From a virus: a stretch of 24,343 nucleotides of DNA. The notes below the pieces were generated by a model. That model saw only the letters and a program-made list of their open reading frames with translations, was not told the origin of the DNA and ran no database searches. Shown piece by piece: positions 8,427-16,929 of the stretch. Numbering within the stretch: the stretch's first letter is position 1; each line of letters opens with the position of its first letter. The position numbers and the translations under genes are program-made. The DNA lies in the IMG/VR virus record IMGVR_UViG_3300024520_000485, positions 1 through 24,343 of that record; one strand, given 5' to 3'.

Positions 8427-8765
8427 TTATCGAATGTTGGCGTTAAGACTGCCGGTCGCACCTGTGACAGCCAGGAGTGTAATCACAAGCGCCTCGTTTT
8501 TTGAACCCCCTGACAATCCACGCTTGAACGTGAACTGCCCGACATTGTTCACAGCGTCAAACTGTCGCTTCCAGATAACCGTCCCGCCAGCACTGACGAT
8601 GAGGGTTCCTGCACCCTGAGTAGGGTCGTCATAGGACGCATCCATCTCATCAATCACCCACTCGTGATCTTCATCAGCGGCAACCGTAATCACGGCAGCC
8701 GTGCTGACCGCAGGATTGTGCGTGTACGCTGTGGACTCGGCATCAAGTGATTTTTGAGTTCTCAT
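8427..8765 (-). CDS. Small beta-sandwich virion protein, 112 aa
   Basis: The frame is open upstream to 8831, but the ATG at 8765 is preferred: it overlaps the adaptor stop by one base (TGATG), matching the coupling seen elsewhere in this operon. The product begins MRTQKSLDAES and has strands AAVITVAADEDHEWVIDEMD, AGTLIVSAGGTVIWKRQF, GQFTFKRGL and EALVITLLAV, ending SLNANIR. This arrangement is typical of small phage beta-sandwich proteins that decorate heads or tails. It follows the adaptor array directly. Function unproven. Confidence 0.65.
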   Translation of the reverse strand: MRTQKSLDAESTAYTHNPAVSTAAVITVAADEDHEWVIDEMDASYDDPTQGAGTLIVSAGGTVIWKRQFDAVNNVGQFTFKRGLSGGSKNEALVITLLAVTGATGSLNANIR

Positions 8766-11700
8766 CAGTCGTAGTACGCCCCCTCGTAAGGAGTTGCATA
8801 AACGCTCATGTCGCGACCGCGACCGTCCCATTCACCACGATCGAGGTTGTCGTGATTGATGCCCAGAGTTTCGGGCGCCTGAGCCTGTTGGTCAAGCTCG
8901 ATTGATGCACCCAGTCTCTGAGCATACAGATCCCGGTACTGAGTTGGTGCTGCAATCGCCAGACAAGCCGCAAGAATCGCCTCTGCGTGCTCGCGTCCAC
9001 CCAGAGGGGTTTGTGTCGTCACCAGGGTCGTCCCAGCCAGTCGAGCCCGGTAGTGAATCTCGTACACAGCATTGGCGCGGGGGAAGAACTCAATCCGTCG
9101 CGTGGTCCCGCTCGTACCCCCCAGTGGAGAGTGCGAAGCTACCCGTGGAGTCCCTGATGAGGTCGACGAGAATGTGTGCCGGTATCGCTGCAGATCCCGC
9201 TGCGACATGATCTCAACCTCACCCAGACCCGCACTGGACGATCGGTAGTGCATCGGCCCCTCGATCGACTCAACGTCTGAATCCAGCGAGTAGAACTGCC
9301 GCACGATGCTGTAGGTCGTACCTGCTGCCGCTGTGGCGCTCAGGTCCGTCAGGGTGAGTTGAGTGCCGCTGTCACGGGTATCGACCGTGTAGACGGTCCC
9401 TGAGAGGTCCAGCTCGCCGTCTGCGGCCCATGTCGGCCACGTCCCACTCGCCAGAGTCACCACACCAGCGGCAATCGTGACTGTCCCGGTAGAATAGGCT
9501 GCTGAGGTCGTGAAGGTCTTCTGTTCCAGCAGGAACGACCAGCGATGGTGCCGGTGCTGCGAGTTCCCGGTCAGGGACGGCTTGAGGAACTCCTGATAGC
9601 CCCGATTGAGCCATGACTTCACCCGCTGCAGGTCATCATTCGACCATGCCCCCGGATTCGGACCCATCTTCATCGCAGCGCCGATCTCCTGCTGCAGCCA
9701 GTCAACCGTTCCGAACGTAGGCTCAGTCGCCAGCCAGGTCGACGCCTCAGTCGCTTCAGCCCGCTTGTCAACCGCGCGAGAAGCCGCAAGCCGTTGCAGG
9801 AACACCTGATACGCCTGTCCGTATTTATCTGAACCCTCAGCCAGAATCGCCCGACAGCTCGACAGGAGAGTGTCCGCGTGCGCTCTTCCCCCATAAGGGT
9901 AGTTTGCGGTGGGAGTCAGCGACTTGGGCACAACTGTGTACCGGTACGTCACGGTCCCCGCTGCATCTGCGTCAGGAGTCGGATAGACCACCATCTCATG
10001 CTGCTGCTCTGCCGCCCCTGTCGTCGCCTTAGCCCGGATACAGTACACGAACGGGTCGTCAGTCGTGTCTTTGGTCGACTGCAGGGAGCGAATCTCAGCG
10101 TCGGTAATCTTCGTGAGTGACCGCCGAGTATCCGCCGTCGCGAACGAGACAATCCCCTCTAAATCACCAAAGTCGTTCGGCAACGTGTAGGTGTGAGTCG
10201 ACGCCACCAGAGTCAGGGTTGAGGTCGGGCACAGAAAGCTCCACTTGTTCGGCGGCTTCTCTGCAGCACCGTCCGCAATCGGCATTGGAGGCGGCGAATA
10301 GAACTGCTGACACCCCCTCTGAATGACATCATCGACTCGGCGCTCGGCTGGACGGGACCATGAGTCGTAGTCTGCACCAAACCCCAGTTCATCCCCTAGA
10401 ACCCGCTGCAACCACTGGTACGTTCCATAGGTCGGCTCGGTCGCCGGCCACGACTGGTCTTCCGGTTCCTCAACCCGCTCATCGACCGACCGTGATGCAG
10501 CCAGTCGCTGGAGAAACACATCGTACGCCCGAGAGAACGCTTCCTGGCCTTCAGCCATGATGGCCCGACACGAAGCCATGATCGTCTCTGCGTGGGCACG
10601 CCCTCCGTAGGGGTACTCAGCAGCAGTCGTCAGAACCGCCGGCACAATGGTGTACCGGTAAGTGACCGTTCCCGCCGACTGCGCATCCGGGGTCGGGTAG
10701 ACAATGATTTCCTTCGTCTGCTCAGCCGTCGAGTCGGTCGTCTTCGCCCGAACGCAGTAGACCGAAGGATCACCCGACTTACTGTTGGTCGACTGCTTGC
10801 TTCGAATCTCGCCTTCAGTCACTTTTGCCAGTGATCGCCGAGTATCTCCCACCGCGAACGACACTGGCCCACTCATATCGCTGAAGTCTGCCGGAAGCGT
10901 GTACGTCGTCGTCCCATCCACCAGGGTGACAGTGGCTGTCGGGCACAGGAACGACCACTTGATCGGCGGAGAGAACCCTTCCTTTGTTGGCATCGGAGGC
11001 GGGAAATAGAACGCCTGCAATCCACGCTGGATTGCGTAGTCAATATGCCGTTCTTCCTCGTGAGACCAGGTTGCCGAGTCCCACCCGTACCCCGCTCTGT
11101 TTCCCAGACCTCGCTGGAGCCATTGATAGGTTCCGTACGTTGGAGTCGTGTCTGGTGACGCAGCAGAATCCGCCTTGTCGACTTCCCGGTCCACCTCGAC
11201 TGATGCGGCCAGTCGTTGCATGAAGACCCCGAACGACTGCTGGTACTGCTGGTCGTCTTCGTGGAGCTTCGCCAGGCAACTCGCCAGAATCGTGTCAGCG
11301 TGAGTAATCCCACCGTACGGATAGTTCGCAACCGTCGTCAGAAGCCGAGGCTCGACGCTGTACCGATACGTCACCTCAAACGCTGCGTTCGGGATCGGGT
11401 AGACCACCATCTCCCTCTGTTGAGTCGCGGTCGACTCAGTCTTCCTTGCCCTCACCGCATAGTTCCGAGGCGCCGCTGTCGTCGTGCCATCCACAGACAA
11501 CTGAGACCGGATACTGTCCTCAGTCACCTTAGTCAGCGACCGCTTCCCACTGGATTCGACGTACGACACCTCACCGCTCATCGCCCGGAAGTCGGACGGC
11601 AATGTGTACTCGAATTCCGAAGCAATGAAGTTCAGTTTCGCCGTCGGGCGCAGGAAGGACCATTTGTGACCGGCAGCCTGCTGTCCCTCACCACCCGGTA

Positions 11701-12577
11701 GCGGCGGAGGCGTGTAGAACTGCTGAAGACCGCGTTGAATCACATCGTCAACGTGCCGCTCCTCTGCGTGGTCCCAGGTGTTGAAGTCGGCTCCGTACCC
11801 TGCCGCTTTTCCAATCCCTCGCTGAAGCCATTGGTACGTTCCGTAGGTCGGATCGGTGACCGGGAAGGACATTGCCTGTTCCCGATCCCGAATCCCTTTG
11901 TCGATTGCGATGGAAGCCGCCAGCCGCTCCTGATAGGCGTTCTCCCACTTCGTCTCCGCTGGCCCATCGACCCCGATCTTGCTGTACCGCTCTGCCTCCG
12001 CCATACACGCGGCAACGATAGTCTCTGAGTGGTGCTGTCCTCCGAACAGGAATGTGTTACTGGCCGCAGCATCGACCTGGACGTTGTACGAGTAGGTCAG
12101 AACGTAAGAGGCGTCCGGGATCGGGTAGAACAGGATTTCGGTTCGCTGACCTGCTGACGTCGTCGGAACCGTGTCCTTCACCCGGGTCGCGGCGTAATCC
12201 GGGCGTCCGTTCGCCGTACCTTCACTTGCTTTCTTCTGCAACAACTGCTGCATCGAGATCAGGACAATCTTCGTCCCGGCTCCCTCGGATGAGATCACCA
12301 GGTCGTTGTTCAGATACCCCATGCACGTATCGGGCAGATTGTACTCCTGAGTCCCCGACGCCATCGTGATGGTCGCTGTGGGATGCAGGAACGTCCAATC
12401 GTAGGCGCCCTCCTCTGTCACCGGGTTCAGGAATCTCCTCAACCCGGCATTAAGGAACAGGTCGACCCGTTCCAGTTCCTCGCTGTCCGCGTCATTGATG
12501 CCGAACCCATACCCGAGCATCATCGATACTCGTGCGCGAACGTCATCCCGCGTCAGTGACAGAGTGGACTCAGCCAT
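8765..12577 (-). CDS. Five-fold tandem head-tail adaptor-like polyprotein, 1270 aa
   Basis: The chain consists of five homologous domains: residues 1-238, 243-465, 479-702, 714-940 and 952-1235. Each has a helical entry (VDDVIQRGLQQFY in domain 2), a WSFL-PTATLT strand, YTLP-DF, a middle with RSL-K-TE-IRS, a VVYP-PDA strand followed by TYRY, then YPYGG--HA-T---SC-A and QRLAAS--VD. This pattern matches single-domain phage adaptor (connector, P22 gp4-like) proteins that ring the portal. Linkers share T-PTYGTYQWLQR. Domains 2-4 are closest to each other; domain 5 carries an extra beta insert (about 1027-1095, VTLASGTWPTWAADGELD) seen in some adaptors. GAGGG precedes the ATG by 7 bases. The adaptor family is inferred from motif pattern and position; the five-copy architecture is seen directly. 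Confidence 0.75.
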   Translation of the reverse strand: MAESTLSLTRDDVRARVSMMLGYGFGINDADSEELERVDLFLNAGLRRFLNPVTEEGAYDWTFLHPTATITMASGTQEYNLPDTCMGYLNNDLVISSEGAGTKIVLISMQQLLQKKASEGTANGRPDYAATRVKDTVPTTSAGQRTEILFYPIPDASYVLTYSYNVQVDAAASNTFLFGGQHHSETIVAACMAEAERYSKIGVDGPAETKWENAYQERLAASIAIDKGIRDREQAMSFPVTDPTYGTYQWLQRGIGKAAGYGADFNTWDHAEERHVDDVIQRGLQQFYTPPPLPGGEGQQAAGHKWSFLRPTAKLNFIASEFEYTLPSDFRAMSGEVSYVESSGKRSLTKVTEDSIRSQLSVDGTTTAAPRNYAVRARKTESTATQQREMVVYPIPNAAFEVTYRYSVEPRLLTTVANYPYGGITHADTILASCLAKLHEDDQQYQQSFGVFMQRLAASVEVDREVDKADSAASPDTTPTYGTYQWLQRGLGNRAGYGWDSATWSHEEERHIDYAIQRGLQAFYFPPPMPTKEGFSPPIKWSFLCPTATVTLVDGTTTYTLPADFSDMSGPVSFAVGDTRRSLAKVTEGEIRSKQSTNSKSGDPSVYCVRAKTTDSTAEQTKEIIVYPTPDAQSAGTVTYRYTIVPAVLTTAAEYPYGGRAHAETIMASCRAIMAEGQEAFSRAYDVFLQRLAASRSVDERVEEPEDQSWPATEPTYGTYQWLQRVLGDELGFGADYDSWSRPAERRVDDVIQRGCQQFYSPPPMPIADGAAEKPPNKWSFLCPTSTLTLVASTHTYTLPNDFGDLEGIVSFATADTRRSLTKITDAEIRSLQSTKDTTDDPFVYCIRAKATTGAAEQQHEMVVYPTPDADAAGTVTYRYTVVPKSLTPTANYPYGGRAHADTLLSSCRAILAEGSDKYGQAYQVFLQRLAASRAVDKRAEATEASTWLATEPTFGTVDWLQQEIGAAMKMGPNPGAWSNDDLQRVKSWLNRGYQEFLKPSLTGNSQHRHHRWSFLLEQKTFTTSAAYSTGTVTIAAGVVTLASGTWPTWAADGELDLSGTVYTVDTRDSGTQLTLTDLSATAAAGTTYSIVRQFYSLDSDVESIEGPMHYRSSSAGLGEVEIMSQRDLQRYRHTFSSTSSGTPRVASHSPLGGTSGTTRRIEFFPRANAVYEIHYRARLAGTTLVTTQTPLGGREHAEAILAACLAIAAPTQYRDLYAQRLGASIELDQQAQAPETLGINHDNLDRGEWDGRGRDMSVYATPYEGAYYD
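8873..12577 (-). repeat. Five tandem adaptor-domain repeats within one gene
   Basis: Approximate units are 12577-11864, 11851-11183, 11143-10472, 10438-9758 and 9724-8873. Unit spacing is about 236-238 codons between the linker motifs at residues 244, 480, 716 and 954. Homology is clear in protein and visible in DNA around the linkers (for example ACGTTCC-TAGGTCGG on the plus strand near 10420 and 11840). The divergence between copies rules out a simple assembly duplication. Confidence 0.85.
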
Positions 12578-12578
12578 T

Positions 12579-13316
12579 TCATGCCCTCATAACATCGACA
12601 GGAGAGACTTTTCGGATCTCCCCGGCGATTGAGACTTCGAGAGAGTCATCTTCCAGTAGCTTCAGAAACGTCGCATCCATCACTGGAGCATTCGGCTCAG
12701 CAACGTGCAGCTTAGTCCCCCTTTTGGTTCCCGCCCACTCCTGTCGTAATCGGGCATCCACGGGATCCTCTGCCGGCGGCTCATCTTCTTCCGGCTCAGC
12801 TTCGGGAGCAACATCTGCTACAGCCTCCGGAGCAGTCTCCTCAGGCTCAGCGGCGGGTTCTTCCACAACAGCCTGCGTTTCCGGCTGCTCCTCAGGAGTA
12901 TCAGCGTCGATCGCAGCCTGCTCAGTGCGAGCAGTCATTTCAGACTCCGTCTCGACCTCAACTGCTCTAACCTGCCGCGCCAGTTCCGGGTCTCCGAAAC
13001 AGTGCACAACCACGTCGTCCTCGAATGGCTCCTGACAGCAATGAGAGAACGTCCCGTGGTAGCGAGTATCCCCGCTCGCCCAGTACACAGCCGTGCCTTT
13101 CGCCACTGCCTGAAACCGGTTCGGAATAATCTCCGGCACATGAATCGCATCACACTGCAACACGATCATCAGCAGCGTATCGGACGGCATTGGACCGCCC
13201 TGAATCCGCTCCCACCCGACACGAGCCTTCTCGTACAGATGCACCACTTCCTGCGGTAACTGCTGTGAATGGCACAGCTTCTCCAACACAACCCGATCAG
13301 CCCCTTGCATTTCCAT
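12579..13316 (-). CDS. Hypothetical head-region protein with two SH3-like ends and an acidic linker
   Basis: 245 residues. Residues 1-65 are mixed. Residues 68-119 (KGTAVYWASGDTRYHGTF, then DDVVVHCFGD and VRAVEV) and 196-245 (RGTKLHVAEPNAPVMDATF, then DDSLEVSIAGE and VSPVDV) look like two copies of a small SH3-like barrel. Between them, residues 122-190 are almost entirely Glu, Pro, Ala and Asp, likely disordered. The gene follows the terminator at 13340-13375 and has AGGAG 6 bases before the ATG. It ends 1 base before the adaptor gene. A connector or head-completion role is possible by position. The family is not recognised. Confidence 0.6.
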   Translation of the reverse strand: MEMQGADRVVLEKLCHSQQLPQEVVHLYEKARVGWERIQGGPMPSDTLLMIVLQCDAIHVPEIIPNRFQAVAKGTAVYWASGDTRYHGTFSHCCQEPFEDDVVVHCFGDPELARQVRAVEVETESEMTARTEQAAIDADTPEEQPETQAVVEEPAAEPEETAPEAVADVAPEAEPEEDEPPAEDPVDARLRQEWAGTKRGTKLHVAEPNAPVMDATFLKLLEDDSLEVSIAGEIRKVSPVDVMRA

Positions 13317-13339
13317 TTTGCTCTCCTGACAGACTTACG

Positions 13340-13375
13340 AAAAAAGACGTCCACGGCAGAGCATAGCCGTGGACG
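13340..13375 (-). terminator. Rho-independent terminator after the capsid block
   Basis: A perfect 10-bp stem (CGTCCACGGC pairing with GCCGTGGACG) with an 8-base loop, followed on the minus strand by TC and six T residues. It sits between the LamG-like capsid-associated gene and the acidic-linker gene. It would separate abundant capsid transcripts from the less needed connector and tail genes, perhaps with partial read-through, because no clear promoter is seen just downstream. Confidence 0.85.
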
Positions 13376-13416
13376 CCTTAGAACTCGAAAGAAAAGAGGA
13401 TCACCCCCTCTCCGGG

Positions 13417-14166
13417 TTACTCAGCACGCAGTTGAACTGCCGCAGCCCACCAGTCGATGTGCACGATCGGATCGGTCGTGCCGTTCGACTGACACACCAG
13501 GCTCGGCGCCATCTCCACCAGCGGGAAACCTGCCGTCAGTTGCGTCGCGTTCTTCACGCCATCGACCCAGATTTCAATCCTGGATCGATTAACGACCTTG
13601 AATCCCAACTTGACCCACGTGTCGTCCGCAAACGTATGCACGCTGGTCTGCGACGTTCGCGTGCCAGCCACTTCAGCGTGGAAATCAATAACCGTCGCGG
13701 AGTCCGAGGTGATCTCGAACCCAAGATGGTTGGCAGACGAATTGGCGCCACTGGCAATGAGCGTAGTGTCGATCTCAGACAACCCGAGAAAGAACTCCGG
13801 AGGCGTCGCCACATCAGCCAGCTTGACCCTCGCTTCGAACGCCAGGATCTGAGCCGTCCCCGTCAGGAACGCCTCGCCAGCCGACCCGCCAGTCTGGACG
13901 GTGATGCCCTGCGTGTCGGTCGTGGAATTTGAATCCGCCAGCGCCACGCCGCCCTCAGCATCATCCAGGGCGAATGTACCCGCCGTGGCCTGAGTTGCGG
14001 TGTACCGTCCGGTCAGCAGGTCCATGAAGTCATCATAGAACCCGTATCCCCGCGAGAAGCCTGCCGGGCCTCCCGTGAAGATTTCGCGGACATCAATCTT
14101 CTCCCACATCTTGCTGGACAGGCCACGCCCGTCCTGCTCTCCGTGGTACTGGGTAACAATACTCAT
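13417..14166 (-). CDS. LamG/concanavalin-like capsid-associated protein
   Basis: The ATG at 14166 has CGGAG 9 bases upstream; the longer frame would need a TTG start, so 249 residues is preferred. After an N-terminal arm (MSIVTQYHGEQDGRGLSSKM) containing YGFYDDFMDLL, residues 80-245 have a LamG/ConA-like jelly-roll pattern: LAFEARVKLADV, PPEFFLGLSEID, DDTWVKLGFKVV and SRIEIWVDGVKN, with a final PIVHIDWWAAAVQLR strand. It follows the major capsid gene by about 60 bases and is closed by a strong terminator, so the pair is likely co-expressed at high level. A capsid decoration protein is the best guess. The fold is well suggested; the role is inferred. Confidence 0.7.
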   Translation of the reverse strand: MSIVTQYHGEQDGRGLSSKMWEKIDVREIFTGGPAGFSRGYGFYDDFMDLLTGRYTATQATAGTFALDDAEGGVALADSNSTTDTQGITVQTGGSAGEAFLTGTAQILAFEARVKLADVATPPEFFLGLSEIDTTLIASGANSSANHLGFEITSDSATVIDFHAEVAGTRTSQTSVHTFADDTWVKLGFKVVNRSRIEIWVDGVKNATQLTAGFPLVEMAPSLVCQSNGTTDPIVHIDWWAAAVQLRAE

Positions 14167-14227
14167 GATTGTTGCTCCGAAAAGGAGTGAATTGTCAGGA
14201 AACAAACAGCCGTGGTCTCAGGACAAC

Positions 14228-15295
14228 TCAGACCAGGTAGGCGCGGAAATTCGCTCGACGGTTCTGGAAGTACAGGTTGCACTCCCCGTCGATGTGCATG
14301 TCGCGGGTGTTGTGTGCCAGCGGGTTCGGCTTCGCCTTGTGACGACGCATCTCCCGGCCACGCTTGAAGAAGAACTTCGCCGTGTTCCAGTTGATCCCGT
14401 ACAGGGGACTCGTGGAGTCGTAGGCGTCGTTCCCTGAGTGCGTCAGGACTGGAACCCAATCCACGGGAACGCCCTGGAACATCGGACGTCCGCTCGGACT
14501 CTTTTCCAGCCCGGCGAGGTCCGTCAGGTTGTCATTGCGGCTGTTGAGGAACCGACCAAGCTGTTCCACAACATTGTAGACCGTGTAGAAGCCCCACTGC
14601 GGTTGTCCGCCACCCAGTTCCGGGAACTTATGAGGCGGGGTGAAGTTGCAGAACGAGGTCGCTTTTCGCCACTTGGCAAACAGGTCGTCGTCCGTGTACT
14701 TGCTCCACGTGAAGGTGTAGTTCTTCCACCGCGCATAGGTGGCACCGAGAAGGTTTCCGGCGCCCGAAGAGAAGCCCGACGGGTCGCCGCCGTTGAAGCC
14801 TTCGGTCGCGTTCGACTGCAACCAGAGCGGAACTCCAGAGATGGGCATCGGGTCCTGGCTGTCACTCGAAGGCGCAGTCCAGAAGTGATTCTCCATCTGG
14901 TCGAACATCTCATTGAAACAGGAGTGCTCGCGAGCCAGCACCAGTTCAATGATCTGGGTCGTGTCGTCGCCCTGAAACTCATCCTCGTTGATGTCATACG
15001 ACCAGTTGGTCGTCCACATCGCCCAATCCTGCTGGGCTGTCTTCATGATGTTGGTCACACCGGTCTGGTCTCGACTGAAGAGACCCGTGAACCGGAAGTT
15101 CCCCTGGTTGTCGACCTGGACGCGCCATTTCTGACGCAGTCCGCCGGCCACCGGGGTCTTCTTCTGCCGCATGAACCGCTCAGCAACGATGTGATGCTGA
15201 TTGTCCAGCGAGATGTCGACCCACTTTTTCTTCTGATTCCGATCGATGGTGGTTTCAACCAGGTCATCGATCTCCTGTGGAAGCAAAGTCGCCAT
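14228..15295 (-). CDS. Major capsid protein (HK97 fold)
   Basis: About 355 residues from the ATG at 15295; an in-frame ATG at 15304 would have no spacing from the AAGGGA site, whereas 15295 has 9 bases. The product starts MATLLPQEIDDLVETTID, a common opening for phage capsid proteins. The C-terminal part (FQGVPVDWVPVL, then PLYGINWNTAKFFF and LYFQNRRANFRAYLV) fits the P-domain and A-domain end of HK97-type major head proteins. It follows a scaffold-like gene, as is usual. It should form the icosahedral shell with the scaffold. No N-terminal protease-processed delta domain is evident, consistent with a separate scaffold. Confidence 0.85.
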   Translation of the reverse strand: MATLLPQEIDDLVETTIDRNQKKKWVDISLDNQHHIVAERFMRQKKTPVAGGLRQKWRVQVDNQGNFRFTGLFSRDQTGVTNIMKTAQQDWAMWTTNWSYDINEDEFQGDDTTQIIELVLAREHSCFNEMFDQMENHFWTAPSSDSQDPMPISGVPLWLQSNATEGFNGGDPSGFSSGAGNLLGATYARWKNYTFTWSKYTDDDLFAKWRKATSFCNFTPPHKFPELGGGQPQWGFYTVYNVVEQLGRFLNSRNDNLTDLAGLEKSPSGRPMFQGVPVDWVPVLTHSGNDAYDSTSPLYGINWNTAKFFFKRGREMRRHKAKPNPLAHNTRDMHIDGECNLYFQNRRANFRAYLV

Positions 15296-15339
15296 GTCTG
15301 GCATTCCCTTGTTCTGGGGCCAGACATGACGTCAAAGAA

Positions 15340-16443
15340 TCAGGTCTGGCCGTGCTCGTTTCTCATTTGCCTGTGCATCTTGTGGATGACAGGATCGTCC
15401 AGCGGGTCTCCGGTCCATTTCTCGTCCGGGCCTGCCTGTTTCTGGGTCGCAGGTCGATGCGACACCTTCCTGGACTGTGCCTGGACCGCTCGTGTCTTCG
15501 CCTGGGTCGCCTGTTCCATCTCCTGCTGCCCGAACAGATCGAACTCAGCCTGCCGCACAAGTTCCTTCAGGGGCACGTCTCTCAATCCGGAAGCCTGCAT
15601 CTCTTCCACTCGAAACAGCACCCACTCAAAGTTCTTGTTCTGTTCTCCTGTATTGAGGTTTAAGTCGACGCCTCCGAACCTGTCCGTGTGACCGAGGTCG
15701 TCGACCTGGGACTCGATCAGCTTCTGGTTCTCCACCCGTGCAGCTTCCTGCCGCTGCTGACCTTCCTGGTGCTGCTGCTGGAGATACCACTGCATGCCAT
15801 GAATTTGCTCATCACGACGCGCGAGTTCCGCCGCATGAGCAGCTTCCCCCTTGTTCAGCGCTTCGATCAGCTCAGGTTCGTAACCATGCTCAGCGAGGTG
15901 GTCGAAAGTCTTCGGGACTTCAGCGCTCGGATCAGGTTCCGGTGCAGGCTGCTGCTGTTGTTGAGGCGCAGGCTGCTGGTCTGGCTGAGGCTGGTTCCGG
16001 GGATCACTCGTGTGCGGAAACTTGGAGCGACCGATAGCGGACAGCGTCTGCGACAAGGATCTTGCCGACTGTCCCTCTATCTCTCCGTCACGCACTCCGT
16101 AGTGTTTTGCCAGGCGGATTAGCTCATCGCTCGGCTTATCATCGGCGACCTGGGCGGTTTCTTCCTCACCCGGCTCGTCAGCTGGTTCGTCGCTTTTCGC
16201 CTCCTCGGCAACCGGTTCTGGCTCTGGTTCGGGCTCAGGTTCCGGTGCCGGAGTTGGTTCCGGCTCTTTCGCAGCTGGCTCAGAATCTACGTCTCCCACT
16301 CCCATTGAGTCAAGAGTAGCTACGAACTCGTCATGCCGACTGCTCGGGCCTGAGTCGATTGTCGTCGCCTCTGCCCCCCCTCCCTCTCCAGCATCTGGTG
16401 CCCGGAACACGTAGTCCGCTAATCGCATCTTCCTGAACAACAT
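15340..16443 (-). CDS. Scaffolding protein
   Basis: 367 residues with the layout of phage scaffolds. Residues 54-102 are an acidic Pro-Glu stretch, 150-175 a Gln-Pro stretch, and 180-250 long charged helices likely to form coiled coils (ELARRDEQIHGMQWYLQQQH). The C-terminal 50 residues are basic and helical (HRPATQKQ through HKMHRQMRNEHGQT), as in scaffold ends that bind the capsid protein. An ideal AGGAGGA lies 5 bases before the ATG. Gene order portal, small protein, scaffold, major capsid supports the call. No protease motif is seen. Confidence 0.82.
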   Translation of the reverse strand: MLFRKMRLADYVFRAPDAGEGGGAEATTIDSGPSSRHDEFVATLDSMGVGDVDSEPAAKEPEPTPAPEPEPEPEPEPVAEEAKSDEPADEPGEEETAQVADDKPSDELIRLAKHYGVRDGEIEGQSARSLSQTLSAIGRSKFPHTSDPRNQPQPDQQPAPQQQQQPAPEPDPSAEVPKTFDHLAEHGYEPELIEALNKGEAAHAAELARRDEQIHGMQWYLQQQHQEGQQRQEAARVENQKLIESQVDDLGHTDRFGGVDLNLNTGEQNKNFEWVLFRVEEMQASGLRDVPLKELVRQAEFDLFGQQEMEQATQAKTRAVQAQSRKVSHRPATQKQAGPDEKWTGDPLDDPVIHKMHRQMRNEHGQT

Positions 16444-16452
16444 CGCGTCCTC

Positions 16453-16929
16453 CTATCTCGTTTTCTTTCGGTCCAGTATCTCCTTGACCGCCGGATCCCG
16501 GGCGATCACTTCAGCCTGCGCACGAATCATCTTCTTCGTCTCTTTCTCCGACCGTGGATTCTTCGCTCGCGCCGCTGCCTGCTCAGTCTGGCCCTTGTAC
16601 TCACCAGCCCCCGCGTTGCTCATGTCCGCCAGCCCGCGAGCTTTGAGGTAATCCTGCTTGTTCGCCTCACTGAAGGTCTTGATTGACCCATCAGGCTGAA
16701 CCTCGACCCCCACGAGCCCCTGTTCCTGAATCCACTGGGCGTGCTCTTTGGCCTGCGCCGGACTCACAGCCGCTGCCATCGAGGTGTGCCCGGTGGCGTT
16801 GTATGGCGCATGCCCACCAGGAGCCTGTCGACCGTCAATCACCCCCTGAATCCCCCGACCTCGACTGGCATACGCCATTCTGTCCGCCTCGGTCGCCTTC
16901 TCACCCCTGATAATCAGCGTGTACGCCAT
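16453..16929 (-). CDS. Hypothetical head-region protein, 158 aa
   Basis: The product starts MAYTLIIRGEKATEADRMAY, with a Gly-rich middle (RGRGIQGVIDGRQAPGGH). The second half is helical and basic (EKETKKMIRAQAEVIARDP). The ATG overlaps the portal stop by one base (TAATG), with GGGAG 7 bases upstream. Between portal and scaffold, phages often encode small head or scaffold-related proteins. I do not recognise the family. The coding call is strong because of spacing and overlap. Confidence 0.68.
   Translation of the reverse strand: MAYTLIIRGEKATEADRMAYASRGRGIQGVIDGRQAPGGHAPYNATGHTSMAAAVSPAQAKEHAQWIQEQGLVGVEVQPDGSIKTFSEANKQDYLKARGLADMSNAGAGEYKGQTEQAAARAKNPRSEKETKKMIRAQAEVIARDPAVKEILDRKKTR

Noticed and set aside
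8766-8831. Longer start for the small protein at 8427-8765
   Set aside because: The added residues are Arg-rich and lie in the end of the adaptor gene; the TGATG overlap at 8765 is a better start.
8765-12577. Assembly artefact as the cause of the five-fold repeat
   Set aside because: The copies differ widely in sequence and length and stay in one frame, which fits old duplication and not a mis-assembly.
14438-15691. Long plus-strand open frame (417 codons) opposite the capsid gene
   Set aside because: It is antisense to the well-supported capsid and scaffold genes, has Arg- and Val-rich shadow composition and no ribosome site, and crosses a gene boundary.
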